In this document: piece after piece, positions 1 to 6,737 of the stretch
Layout of the letters: every line of letters starts with the position of its first letter
Numbering within the stretch: position 1 is the stretch's first letter
Origin: CAIOZW01 sp049317725
GTDB taxonomy: Bacteria; Acidobacteriota; Blastocatellia; RBC074
NCBI GenBank assembly: GCA_049317725.1
Contig: JBMOHS010000138.1
Span: 1 to 10,556, forward strand
Reading direction: 5' to 3'
DNA length: 10,556 nt
The notes under the pieces: generated by a model
Database searches by the model: none
Told to the model about the DNA's origin: nothing
What the model saw: only the letters and a program-made list of their open reading frames with translations
Position numbers and translations under genes: made by a program

Positions 1-336
1 GCGGCCTTCAACCGCAATATCTTGTCGGTGCTCAATCGGCGATTTGGTGCCAATTTTTCGCCGGAGGCGTTTGGGCACCGGGCCTTCTACGACCCCGTGA
101 ATGCCTGGATCGAGATGCGGCTGGTTGCCACAAGGGAGATGATTGTCAACATTGGAGCGTTGGGGATGGCGCTGTGCTTGGCCGCAGGGAGTGAAATCCG
201 GACGGAGGTCAGCTGCAAATTTACCCGGGAATCGCTGACGAGGGCGGCAGCGGAGGCAGGACTGCATATCGAGGGGTGGTACAGTGACCCGGAGGAACTC
301 TTCGCGCTTGCTCTGCTGAGAAGACGGGGGATCTGA
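1..336 (+). CDS. egtD: L-histidine N-alpha-methyltransferase EgtD, C-terminal part (5' truncated)
   Basis: The reading frame is open from base 1 and ends at TGA 334-336, giving 111 codons; the N-terminal two thirds lie outside the window. EgtD (Methyltransf_33) trimethylates histidine with SAM to hercynine, the first step of ergothioneine synthesis in the cytoplasm. The visible part begins AAFNRN and matches what I recall of mycobacterial EgtD: the AFNRN(I/V)L segment, the IEM motif (Met at visible residue 39) and TEVSCKF (Glu at 69, Ser at 71). Those Met and Glu positions correspond to the histidine-contacting M252 and E282 of the M. smegmatis enzyme. The end, WYSDPEELFALALL, matches the usual WWTDPxxxFxLSLA. 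The ATG at 22 is an internal codon, not the start. The stop overlaps the egtB start by one base (TGATG), so the two are probably translationally coupled. No damage is seen. Confidence 0.95.
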   Translation, partial: AAFNRNILSVLNRRFGANFSPEAFGHRAFYDPVNAWIEMRLVATREMIVNIGALGMALCLAAGSEIRTEVSCKFTRESLTRAAAEAGLHIEGWYSDPEELFALALLRRRGI

Positions 337-1610
337 TGAGAGGCACGACCAGCCGGGAGTTTGGCGAGTGGTTCGAGGCGGTGTGGCAGCGCTCCGATGA
401 ACTGTTCGCCCTCATTCCCGAGAGCTATTGGCTTGAGCGACCGATCGCCCTCCGCCATCCGTTCCTCTTCTACCTTGGTCATTTGCCGGCATTCGCCTGG
501 AATCAGATCTGTCGTGGTGCGCTTGGAGGCGGGCATCTCGATCAATGCCTCGACCAGCTCTACGAGCGCGGAATCGATCCGGAAGATGAGGTGGCGGTCG
601 TCCCGCGATCGTCCGATTACTGGCCAACAGTCGCGGAGACGCTCGACTACCGCGACAAGGTCCGTCGCGCCATCACCGAGTCGATCGACGAGGTGCTCTC
701 ACGGGAAGGGGATCTGCTCTGCGAGTATGGGCGGGTCCTGCACCTCGTCATCGAGCACGAACTGATGCATCACGAGACGCTGCTCTACCTGCTGGCGGCA
801 GCTCCTTCCGCGATGGCGACGCGCCCATCACGTCTGCCAGCCCCGGTGAGCGGCGCTGGAGAGGCGGCGGAAATGGTGTCGATCGATGCCGGGCAGGTCA
901 CGATCGGTGCCGAATGGGAGGATCTGGACTTCGGTTGGGATAACGAGTTTGGCCAACTGGTGGTCGATCTCCCGTCCTTTCGGATCGACTCGCTCCCGGT
1001 ACGCAATTCCGACTGGTATTCATTCTGGCGGCGCGCCGGGGATGCCTCCCTTTTTCCCCAATCTTGGATACGCGACGGGGGGGAGTTGCTGGTGAGGACG
1101 GTCTTTGGCCCCGTGCCATTTGAACTAGCGGAAGGCTGGCCGGTTCAGGTCTCGGGTGATCAGGCGAGGAGGTACTGTGCCACGCAGGGCGGTCGACTGC
1201 CAACAGAGGCCGAATTGCACCGTGCCGCCTATACGACACCGGCTGGTGAGGTCCGCCGCTACCCTTGGGGAGACGAGCCACCGACGGCTCAACACGGCTG
1301 CTTCGGCTTTGTGGGATGGTCTCCAGCCCCCGTGGGCAGCACGCCGGCCGGGGCGAGTGCGTGGGGCGTCGAGGAGCTGGTCGGCAATGGTTGGGAGTGG
1401 ACTTGCAGCCCCTTTCGGCCCCTCCCAGAGTTTGTGCCCTGGGCGAGGACCTACCCGGGCTACTCGGCAGACTTTTTCGATGACGCGCACGACGTCGTCT
1501 TTGGAGCATCCTGGGCGACCGATGTCAAACTGCTGCGCCCGAGCTTCCGCAACTGGTACCGCCGGAACTATCCCTATCCATTTACGAGTTTTCGGGTGGT
1601 GAGAGGATGA
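336..1610 (+). CDS. egtB: Hercynine oxygenase EgtB (sulfoxide synthase)
   Basis: A 424-residue protein, normal length for EgtB. EgtB joins a thiol donor (gamma-glutamylcysteine or cysteine) to hercynine C2 using O2 and non-heme Fe(II), giving the sulfoxide precursor of ergothioneine. Residues about 8-155 form the DinB-like four-helix domain. The likely iron ligands are His49 (YLGH) and His141/His145 of the HX3HXE motif HELMHHE. Residues about 180-424 form the formylglycine-generating-enzyme-like (SUMF1) domain, with RLPTEAE at 287-293, a GNxWEW box at 350-355, then YPGYSADFFD, GASWAT and RPSFRNWY, all typical of EgtB. The box reads GNGWEW instead of the common GNVWEW. The start overlaps the egtD stop, and the stop overlaps the next start by four bases (ATGA). 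No egtC amidohydrolase separates it from egtD or follows it, so direct use of cysteine, as reported for the Chloracidobacterium enzyme, is possible but only inferred. Confidence 0.95.
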   Translation: MRGTTSREFGEWFEAVWQRSDELFALIPESYWLERPIALRHPFLFYLGHLPAFAWNQICRGALGGGHLDQCLDQLYERGIDPEDEVAVVPRSSDYWPTVAETLDYRDKVRRAITESIDEVLSREGDLLCEYGRVLHLVIEHELMHHETLLYLLAAAPSAMATRPSRLPAPVSGAGEAAEMVSIDAGQVTIGAEWEDLDFGWDNEFGQLVVDLPSFRIDSLPVRNSDWYSFWRRAGDASLFPQSWIRDGGELLVRTVFGPVPFELAEGWPVQVSGDQARRYCATQGGRLPTEAELHRAAYTTPAGEVRRYPWGDEPPTAQHGCFGFVGWSPAPVGSTPAGASAWGVEELVGNGWEWTCSPFRPLPEFVPWARTYPGYSADFFDDAHDVVFGASWATDVKLLRPSFRNWYRRNYPYPFTSFRVVRG

Positions 1611-2374
1611 TCGAGCTTCTCCAAGTCAGCAAGCGGTACGGCGGCGAGACGGTGGTCGATCGTGTCTCATTTCTGGTCGAAGCTGGTGAGACGCTGGTCC
1701 TCTTGGGCGGGTCGGGTTCAGGGAAGACGACGACTCTGAAGATGATCAACCGCCTGATCGAACCAGATTCAGGCAAGATTCTCGTCGAGGGAAGGTCGGT
1801 TGCGGAGACTCCCCCCCCTCAGCTTCGTCGTCGGATTGGATATGTCTTTCAGCAACTCGGCCTCTTTCCACACCTGACGGTCGCAGAGAACATCGGGGTG
1901 ACGCCGACGTTGCTCGGCTGGGAGTCAGGGCGAATACGGAAGCGGGTCGAGTCACTGCTTGAGCTGGTTGAACTCGACCCCGTGGGGATGGCGGCGCGAC
2001 TGCCGCACGAGCTCTCGGGCGGGCAGGCGCAGCGAGTCGCGGTCGCGCGAGCCCTGGCAGCAGAACCGCCGGTGCTGCTCCTCGATGAGCCGTTCGCAGC
2101 GTTGGATCCACTGACGCGCGAGCGGCTCCAGGAGTCCTTCTGTCGAATCCGTCAGAAGCTGGGATTGACGGCCGTCTTCGTCACGCACGATCTGGTCGAG
2201 GCGATGATCGTGGGGGACCGCGTCGCGGTGATGAAGGAGGGGCGACTGTTGCAGTTGGGAGAGGTCTCGGATCTCGCCTCGAACCCCGCGGATCCGTACG
2301 TCGAGGAGCTGTTGGCGGCACCGCTGCGACAGGCGGCCTTGGTCACAACGAAGCTGCGAGGGCACACGGCATGA
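1607..2374 (+). CDS. egtV: ABC transporter ATPase, OpuCA/ProV type, probable ergothioneine importer subunit EgtV
   Basis: A 255-residue ABC ATPase with every canonical motif. Walker A is GGSGSGKT (34-41), the Q-loop is FQQLGLFPH (81-89), the signature is LSGGQ (136-140), Walker B is VLLLDEP (156-162) and the H-loop is FVTHD (His194). The sequence style matches the quaternary-amine family (OpuCA, OsmV, ProV). It stops soon after the ATPase core and carries no C-terminal CBS domains, which many OpuCA/ProV proteins have; the short form is compatible with EgtV. It would hydrolyse ATP on the cytoplasmic face to power the permease encoded immediately downstream. The ATG overlaps the egtB stop and its own TGA overlaps the permease ATG, so all are probably translated in series. 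The ergothioneine substrate is inferred from the position behind egtD-egtB; betaine, choline or proline-betaine uptake remains the alternative. Confidence 0.85.
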   Translation: MIELLQVSKRYGGETVVDRVSFLVEAGETLVLLGGSGSGKTTTLKMINRLIEPDSGKILVEGRSVAETPPPQLRRRIGYVFQQLGLFPHLTVAENIGVTPTLLGWESGRIRKRVESLLELVELDPVGMAARLPHELSGGQAQRVAVARALAAEPPVLLLDEPFAALDPLTRERLQESFCRIRQKLGLTAVFVTHDLVEAMIVGDRVAVMKEGRLLQLGEVSDLASNPADPYVEELLAAPLRQAALVTTKLRGHTA

Positions 2375-3915
2375 AGGATCAGCTCGATCTGCTGCCAGGG
2401 TTTCTTGCCGCGCACCTGGGACTTTCGCTGGCGGCACTCGCGCTCGGCATGGCCATCAGTGTCCCGATCGGGATCGTCGTGACGCGGTATCGGCGGTTGG
2501 AAGTTCCGGTCGTGGGGGGGGCAGGAGTCCTCCAGACGATTCCAAGCCTCGCGCTGCTGGCCTTCATGGTGCCGGTGTTGGCGGCGCTGGGCGTGCCGAG
2601 CATTGGGTATCTGCCGGCACTGGTCGGGCTTTCCCTCTACAGCCTGTTGCCGATCTTGCGCAACACCGTCGTGGGGCTCTCCGGCATCGATCCGGCCGTG
2701 ATCGAAGCGGCCCGGGGAGTCGGCATGACGCCCCGGGAGTCGCTGCTGCGCGTCGAGCTGCCGCTGGCCCTGCCGGTGATCGTCGCCGGGATTCGTACTT
2801 CGGCTGTCTGGACGGTCGGTACCGCGACCCTTTCGACCCCGGTTGGCGCACCCAGCCTCGGCAATTACATCTTTGGCGGACTCCAGACTCGCCACTACGG
2901 GGTGGTGCTCCTGGGTTGCGTTGCCTCGGCGGCGCTCGCCCTGACCATGGATGGTCTCGTCCACCTGCTCATGCGGGGAATTACAGAGCGCCAACGGCGC
3001 CTCACTTGGTTGAGCCTCTTGGGGTTTGTCATCCTTGCAGTCTATGCCGCATTCCCCCTTGTCAAATCGGTGGTTGGGCGCACCAATCGCCCGATCGTCA
3101 TCGGGGCGAAGACCTTCACGGAGAGCTATATCCTCGCTCAAATCCTGGCCGAACAGGTTCGTCGCCAGACCGCCCTCCCGGTGCGAGTCCTCGAATCGAT
3201 GGGGTCGACAATTGTCTTCGATGCCCTCGCCAATGGCCAGATCGACGCTTATGTCGACTACTCTGGCACCCTCTGGACGACCGTCCTCAAGCACGGCGAT
3301 CCTCGACCTGATCGCGAGGCACTGCTGGGTGAGCTGACACGCGAACTCAAAGAGAGGTACGGGATCTCAGTCATCGGGCGGTTTGGCTTCGAGAACACCT
3401 ATGCGCTCGCGCTCCGTCGCGAGGACGCGCGGCGGCTCGCTGTCAGGCGAATTGGTGATCTTGGCCCTCACGTTGGGAATCTGCGGATGGGCGGCGATTA
3501 TGAGCTGTTTCAGCGCTCCGAGTGGAGAGCGATCCTCTCGACCTACCGCCTCTCCTTTGCCGAGCAACGGGTCATGGACCCCTCGCTGATGTATGAGGCC
3601 ATCCGAACGCAACAGGTCGATGTCATTGCTGCCTACTCAACCGACGGTCGCATTGCCGCCTATGATTTGGTGGCGCTCGAGGATGACCGCGCAGCCCTGC
3701 CGCCGTACGATGCTGTCCTCTTGGTGGGGGAGAGGCTGCTGCGCGAGCGGCCGCAGGTGATCGATGCTTTGCGCCAATTGTCAGGTCGCATCGATGTCGC
3801 GACCATGCAACAGCTCAATCGGGGGGTGGACGAAGAGAAGAAGACACCCGCTCAAGTGGCGAAGCAATTTCTCGACGAAGGGAATGAAAGACGCCCAAGT
3901 CCAACGGCCAAGTAG
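2371..3915 (+). CDS. egtU: Fused ABC permease/solute-binding protein, probable ergothioneine importer EgtU
   Basis: A 514-residue fusion. Residues 1-235 are an OpuCB-like permease with about six hydrophobic segments (for example 15-38, 55-74, 80-100, 132-152, 176-200 and 212-232). It carries the EAA loop EAARGVGM at 112-119, which docks the ATPase. After the last helix, residues about 242-503 form an OpuBC-type binding domain: IGAKTFTES (244-252), AYVDYSGT (293-300) and STDGRIAAYDL (423-433) are its usual landmarks. The domain would face the periplasm, tethered to the channel. This permease-binding fusion is the architecture of EgtU, the ergothioneine importer described in Streptococcus pneumoniae and Helicobacter pylori; osmoprotectant OpuC/Osm systems may be fused or split. 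The position in an egtDB operon favours ergothioneine. The usual LGGT-like segment reads SMGST (276-280). The C-terminal tail (505-514) is polar and probably disordered. Confidence 0.85.
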   Translation: MKDQLDLLPGFLAAHLGLSLAALALGMAISVPIGIVVTRYRRLEVPVVGGAGVLQTIPSLALLAFMVPVLAALGVPSIGYLPALVGLSLYSLLPILRNTVVGLSGIDPAVIEAARGVGMTPRESLLRVELPLALPVIVAGIRTSAVWTVGTATLSTPVGAPSLGNYIFGGLQTRHYGVVLLGCVASAALALTMDGLVHLLMRGITERQRRLTWLSLLGFVILAVYAAFPLVKSVVGRTNRPIVIGAKTFTESYILAQILAEQVRRQTALPVRVLESMGSTIVFDALANGQIDAYVDYSGTLWTTVLKHGDPRPDREALLGELTRELKERYGISVIGRFGFENTYALALRREDARRLAVRRIGDLGPHVGNLRMGGDYELFQRSEWRAILSTYRLSFAEQRVMDPSLMYEAIRTQQVDVIAAYSTDGRIAAYDLVALEDDRAALPPYDAVLLVGERLLRERPQVIDALRQLSGRIDVATMQQLNRGVDEEKKTPAQVAKQFLDEGNERRPSPTAK

Positions 3916-4013
3916 CCCCCAACCGTCCATTCATCCAGCCGGCTGGGGATGGAGTGCCTTGATCTTCCCGCGCTTCTTCCTCCTCCGCGGGAGCGCTCTC
4001 CTGCCAATCAAAA
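3916..4013. other. Convergent intergenic gap with weak stem-loops
   Basis: This 98-bp gap separates the end of the plus-strand egt operon from the end of the minus-strand secreted-protein operon. Two inverted repeats are visible. CATCC/GGATG (3932-3936 with 3947-3951) encloses a palindromic core, CCAGCCGGCTGG (3935-3946). TCCCGCG/CGCGGGA (3966-3972 with 3986-3992) is a 7-bp stem with a 13-nt loop. Neither is followed by a T run on either strand, so neither looks like a standard intrinsic terminator. They could still slow polymerase or protect 3' ends from both sides. Termination here is inferred mainly from the convergent layout. Confidence 0.35.
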
Positions 4014-5306
4014 TCAACGGCCAGTCGACTTCTGCGATAGCCGGTAGAGATGGGTCCGGGTGCGCACGTAGAGCGAGTCTCCCGCCGCTGCAGGAGAGGC
4101 GAGACACCCGTCGGCGAGCCGGTTCTCTGCCACCGACAGAAACTTGCGACCAGGCTGGAGGACGGTCGCTTTCCCCTCCTCGTCGAAGAGCCAGATGTGC
4201 CCGTCCGCATAGATGGGGGAGGCCGAGAACTCCCCACCGACCCGCTGCAGCCAGACCGTCTGCCCCGTTTTGGCATCGAGGCAACTGGCAATTCCGACGT
4301 CGCTGATCATGTAGAGCAGGTCGTCGATCAGCAGGATCGAGGGCTTGTTCGAGACACTTCGACGGTGTTTCCAGGCGAGGTGGGTCTCAGTAATGACACC
4401 TTGCCCCCCGGTTCGCACCGCGAAGAGCTGCCCTGTCGAGAACCCCGTCGGAAAGAAGATCATGCCGAGTCCCAGCACGGGTCGCGTACTGGCGGAAAAC
4501 TGGCCGTGCTCTTCGACGCGCCAGAGTTCGCGTCCTGTCCGTGGGTCATAGCCATAGGCGGCTCGCGATCCGAGGCTGATCATCTCCCATCGTCCGCCAA
4601 TCCGTGCGACGTGGGGAGTCGCGAACGCCTTCCGGAAATCTCCTTCGGCGGCGGGGACTCCCTTCTCATCCAGATCCCGGAAGTCGACCGTACGCTTGGT
4701 CTGCCAGACGGTCTTCCCCGTCCGCTTGTCGAGCGCGATAGCAAATTGGTGATCGCTCCCGTCAAAGTGCATCAGCAGCATGTTCTCGAAGAGGATCGGG
4801 GAGGATCCGGCTCCCCGAAAGTGGTTGCACTCGATGTCGCGGCGCTGCCAGACCACTTGAAAGGTCTTGGTATCGATGCAGGCGGTTCCAGCAGATCCGA
4901 AGGTGAGATAGCCCCGCCCTTCCTCGATGACCGGCGTTGGTGAGGCATAGCTGTTGAAAGGGTGGGCATACTGCGGAGTCGCGACCTCAAAGAGCTTGAG
5001 ATCTTTGAGAATGCGGCCTGTCTGTCGGTCCAGGCAGAGGGCGTAGAGGGAGCGGCCATCGACGGAGGCCGTGGTCAACCAGATCTGATTGCCGTGGAGG
5101 ACGGGGGAGGACCAGCCGCGGTCGTGAATCGCCGTCTTCCAGACGACATTCTCGGTCTCACTCCAGGTGGTCGGCAGGTTCCGGGCCTCACCGTGCCCCG
5201 TTCCCTCTGGCCCGCGGAATTGGGGCCAGTCACCCTCGACACTGCGAGGGGAGGACAGAAGAGCCGGAACCAGCAGGATCAAGGACAGCATCATCGAGGG
5301 AAACAT
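4014..5306 (-). CDS. Secreted PQQ-repeat beta-propeller protein
   Basis: A 430-residue protein with a hydrophobic N-terminus (residues 5-19, then a polar SSPRSVEG stretch) that looks like a signal peptide, although the n-region has no Lys or Arg. The mature part opens with DWPQFRGPEGTG (26-37), the hallmark of PQQ-like propeller proteins common in Acidobacteriota, Planctomycetota and Verrucomicrobiota. Blade repeats of the form LDxxTGxxxW recur, for example at 192-201, 253-262 and 343-352. At 430 residues it is shorter than true PQQ alcohol or glucose dehydrogenases and shows no recognisable catalytic motif, so a scaffold, binding or assembly role (BamB-like fold) is more likely than an enzyme. 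An in-frame stop lies six codons upstream and GGAGAG precedes the ATG by 8 nt, which supports this start; Met5 or Met6 are alternatives. It follows the TIGR03437 gene by 47 bp and is probably the last gene of that operon. Confidence 0.8.
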   Translation of the reverse strand: MFPSMMLSLILLVPALLSSPRSVEGDWPQFRGPEGTGHGEARNLPTTWSETENVVWKTAIHDRGWSSPVLHGNQIWLTTASVDGRSLYALCLDRQTGRILKDLKLFEVATPQYAHPFNSYASPTPVIEEGRGYLTFGSAGTACIDTKTFQVVWQRRDIECNHFRGAGSSPILFENMLLMHFDGSDHQFAIALDKRTGKTVWQTKRTVDFRDLDEKGVPAAEGDFRKAFATPHVARIGGRWEMISLGSRAAYGYDPRTGRELWRVEEHGQFSASTRPVLGLGMIFFPTGFSTGQLFAVRTGGQGVITETHLAWKHRRSVSNKPSILLIDDLLYMISDVGIASCLDAKTGQTVWLQRVGGEFSASPIYADGHIWLFDEEGKATVLQPGRKFLSVAENRLADGCLASPAAAGDSLYVRTRTHLYRLSQKSTGR

Positions 5307-5353
5307 CAGCGAGTCTCTCCGTCAGGGGGAAACGAGGGCCACCGGTCTGCTGT

Positions 5354-6679
5354 TCAGCGGATGGTGACACTCAGGAGGTTGGCTGTCCGGTTGTCCGCCT
5401 GGAACCGAATCTCGGCGGGACCGCTGCCGATCGTACGCGGAATGGGGCCCACATTGACCTGATCGAGCCCGAAAAAGTCGGGGCTCGGACCGGCGTAGAG
5501 CACCGAGAGGGGCACCCCGCGGACGGTGACCGTCGCCGATGATTGACTGCTCAACCCGCGGATCCCCGTGCCGTAGAGAACCAGGAAGAGTTGATCCTGC
5601 TCACTCCCCAGATCGATCGGCTCTGCCTCAAAGCGCGATGTCTGGCTGTTGAATCGGACGACCGTCTCGTAGCGTATTTGACCCCCCGTGGCCCGCACGA
5701 TCTGGGCGGCAGCAATTCCTTGACCGTCCCCATTCGCCGCGAAGAGTCCCGGAGAGAACCGCTCGACGGTGACGGTTCCAGCCGCGACGATGGTATTTTC
5801 CCGACGTACCCGCACGGTGGCCGTCCCGCTCGGGGTATTCGACGGAACAAGAAAATTGACTTGGGAGTCGGCGACGAAGAAGAGGGGAGCTGTCGTTACC
5901 TGCCCGGTCGAGTCTTGGACCTCGACCGAGGTGCCGCCGAGCTGCGTCGGGAGCGGTTGACCAGGAGTGGCGGTCAGGACGCCCGGGGCGAGACCCACCG
6001 AGAAGATCGACCCGATCATCTCGCTTGCCAGCGTGTTGCTCGGTCCAAAGCTGGCCGCCGAGACCGCACCGAAGGGCAGCGGTTCCAACCGCTTGCTGAC
6101 CGTGTAGATGAAGTCCCCCGAGCTGCTCCCATTCCGATCCGCAGCATTCCCGCTCGCGTAGAAGTTGATGGGGCCGCTCGCCGTCTCCGGGGCACGCCAG
6201 ATGAAGTTCCACGTCCCTGGGCTCCCAGGGCTGAAATCGATTCCTGAAAAGGTGTGCTGGATGTAGCGACGGTTGCCAAAGGAGCTGAGCCCGTTGATGA
6301 CCTGCGTCCGGGTGCGGTCGACGGCATCGAGGGTCCCGGCGCGGCCCCCTGTCTCGTTGAGCGCAGTCAATTGAAATCCAAAGCGCGACCGGTTGGGATG
6401 GTTGATGGTCACCGTTCCGGTCACCTCCTGGCCGGGGAAGTAGAAGTTCGGGAGCCCAGTGATCGTCATGCTGCCGACCGAACTGTTGAGCGTGTTCCCG
6501 GTATGGCAGCCCGTCATACAGGTCGGTTCGGCAATGAAGCCTCCAACTGCGGGAGCTCCCGTCCGTGACCCCTGCGGACCACTCGAATTGGCCTTGACCT
6601 CCCTCAATTCGACGGGCCAGAGAAGCCAACCAAACCCGAGCATGAACAGACCGATCGTTACCCATTTTCCTGCTCTCAT
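5354..6679 (-). CDS. Secreted Reeler-like (choice-of-anchor V) protein with CX3CH motif and TIGR03437 C-terminal domain
   Basis: A 441-residue exported protein. Residues 1-30 are a signal peptide (basic MRAGK, hydrophobic 7-22, probable cleavage after VKA). The segment TGAPAVGG...CMTGCHTG follows, with Cys54, Cys58 and His59 forming a CX3CH motif. Residues about 70-195 resemble the beta-sandwich of Reeler/choice-of-anchor-V domains (FPGQEVTGTV, FGFQLTAL, GTWNFIWRAP, INFYASGNAADRNG). Residues about 205-441 are a clear TIGR03437 domain, known mainly from Solibacter and relatives: AASFGPSNTLASEMIGSIFS, LGGTSVEV, LFFVADSQVNFLVP, FSPGLFAANGDGQG and the LYGTGIRG element at 368-375. The function of both domains is unknown; binding or adhesion at the cell surface is a guess. 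GAGGAG lies 8 nt before the ATG. It begins 58 bp after the esterase stop on the same strand, which suggests co-transcription. Confidence 0.8.
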   Translation of the reverse strand: MRAGKWVTIGLFMLGFGWLLWPVELREVKANSSGPQGSRTGAPAVGGFIAEPTCMTGCHTGNTLNSSVGSMTITGLPNFYFPGQEVTGTVTINHPNRSRFGFQLTALNETGGRAGTLDAVDRTRTQVINGLSSFGNRRYIQHTFSGIDFSPGSPGTWNFIWRAPETASGPINFYASGNAADRNGSSSGDFIYTVSKRLEPLPFGAVSAASFGPSNTLASEMIGSIFSVGLAPGVLTATPGQPLPTQLGGTSVEVQDSTGQVTTAPLFFVADSQVNFLVPSNTPSGTATVRVRRENTIVAAGTVTVERFSPGLFAANGDGQGIAAAQIVRATGGQIRYETVVRFNSQTSRFEAEPIDLGSEQDQLFLVLYGTGIRGLSSQSSATVTVRGVPLSVLYAGPSPDFFGLDQVNVGPIPRTIGSGPAEIRFQADNRTANLLSVTIR

Positions 6680-6737
6680 CCCCGACTCTCCTCTCTCCTG
6701 ACTGCTTTGAGGGAAACTCGATTCTCACCCGGCAATC

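Noticed and set aside
2152..3294. Minus-strand 380-codon open frame opposite the ATPase and permease genes
   Set aside because: It is antisense to two clearly recognised genes, rich in Arg/Asp/His/Gln as expected of a shadow frame in GC-rich DNA, and shows no known domain.
3966..3992. Stem-loop as an intrinsic terminator
   Set aside because: A 7-bp stem with a 13-nt loop and no T run on either strand.
4050..4943. Plus-strand 297-codon frame opposite the PQQ-propeller gene
   Set aside because: Shadow of a recognised propeller gene; no domain or signal seen.
4014..5306. A true PQQ-dependent quinoprotein dehydrogenase
   Set aside because: The protein is too short and lacks recognisable catalytic or cofactor-ring motifs; only the propeller repeats are supported.
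5628..6728. Minus-strand 366-codon frame overlapping the TIGR03437 gene
   Set aside because: It shares the strand but uses another frame; the overlapping frame has a signal peptide and a clear TIGR03437 domain, while this one is Arg/Gly/His-rich low-complexity sequence.
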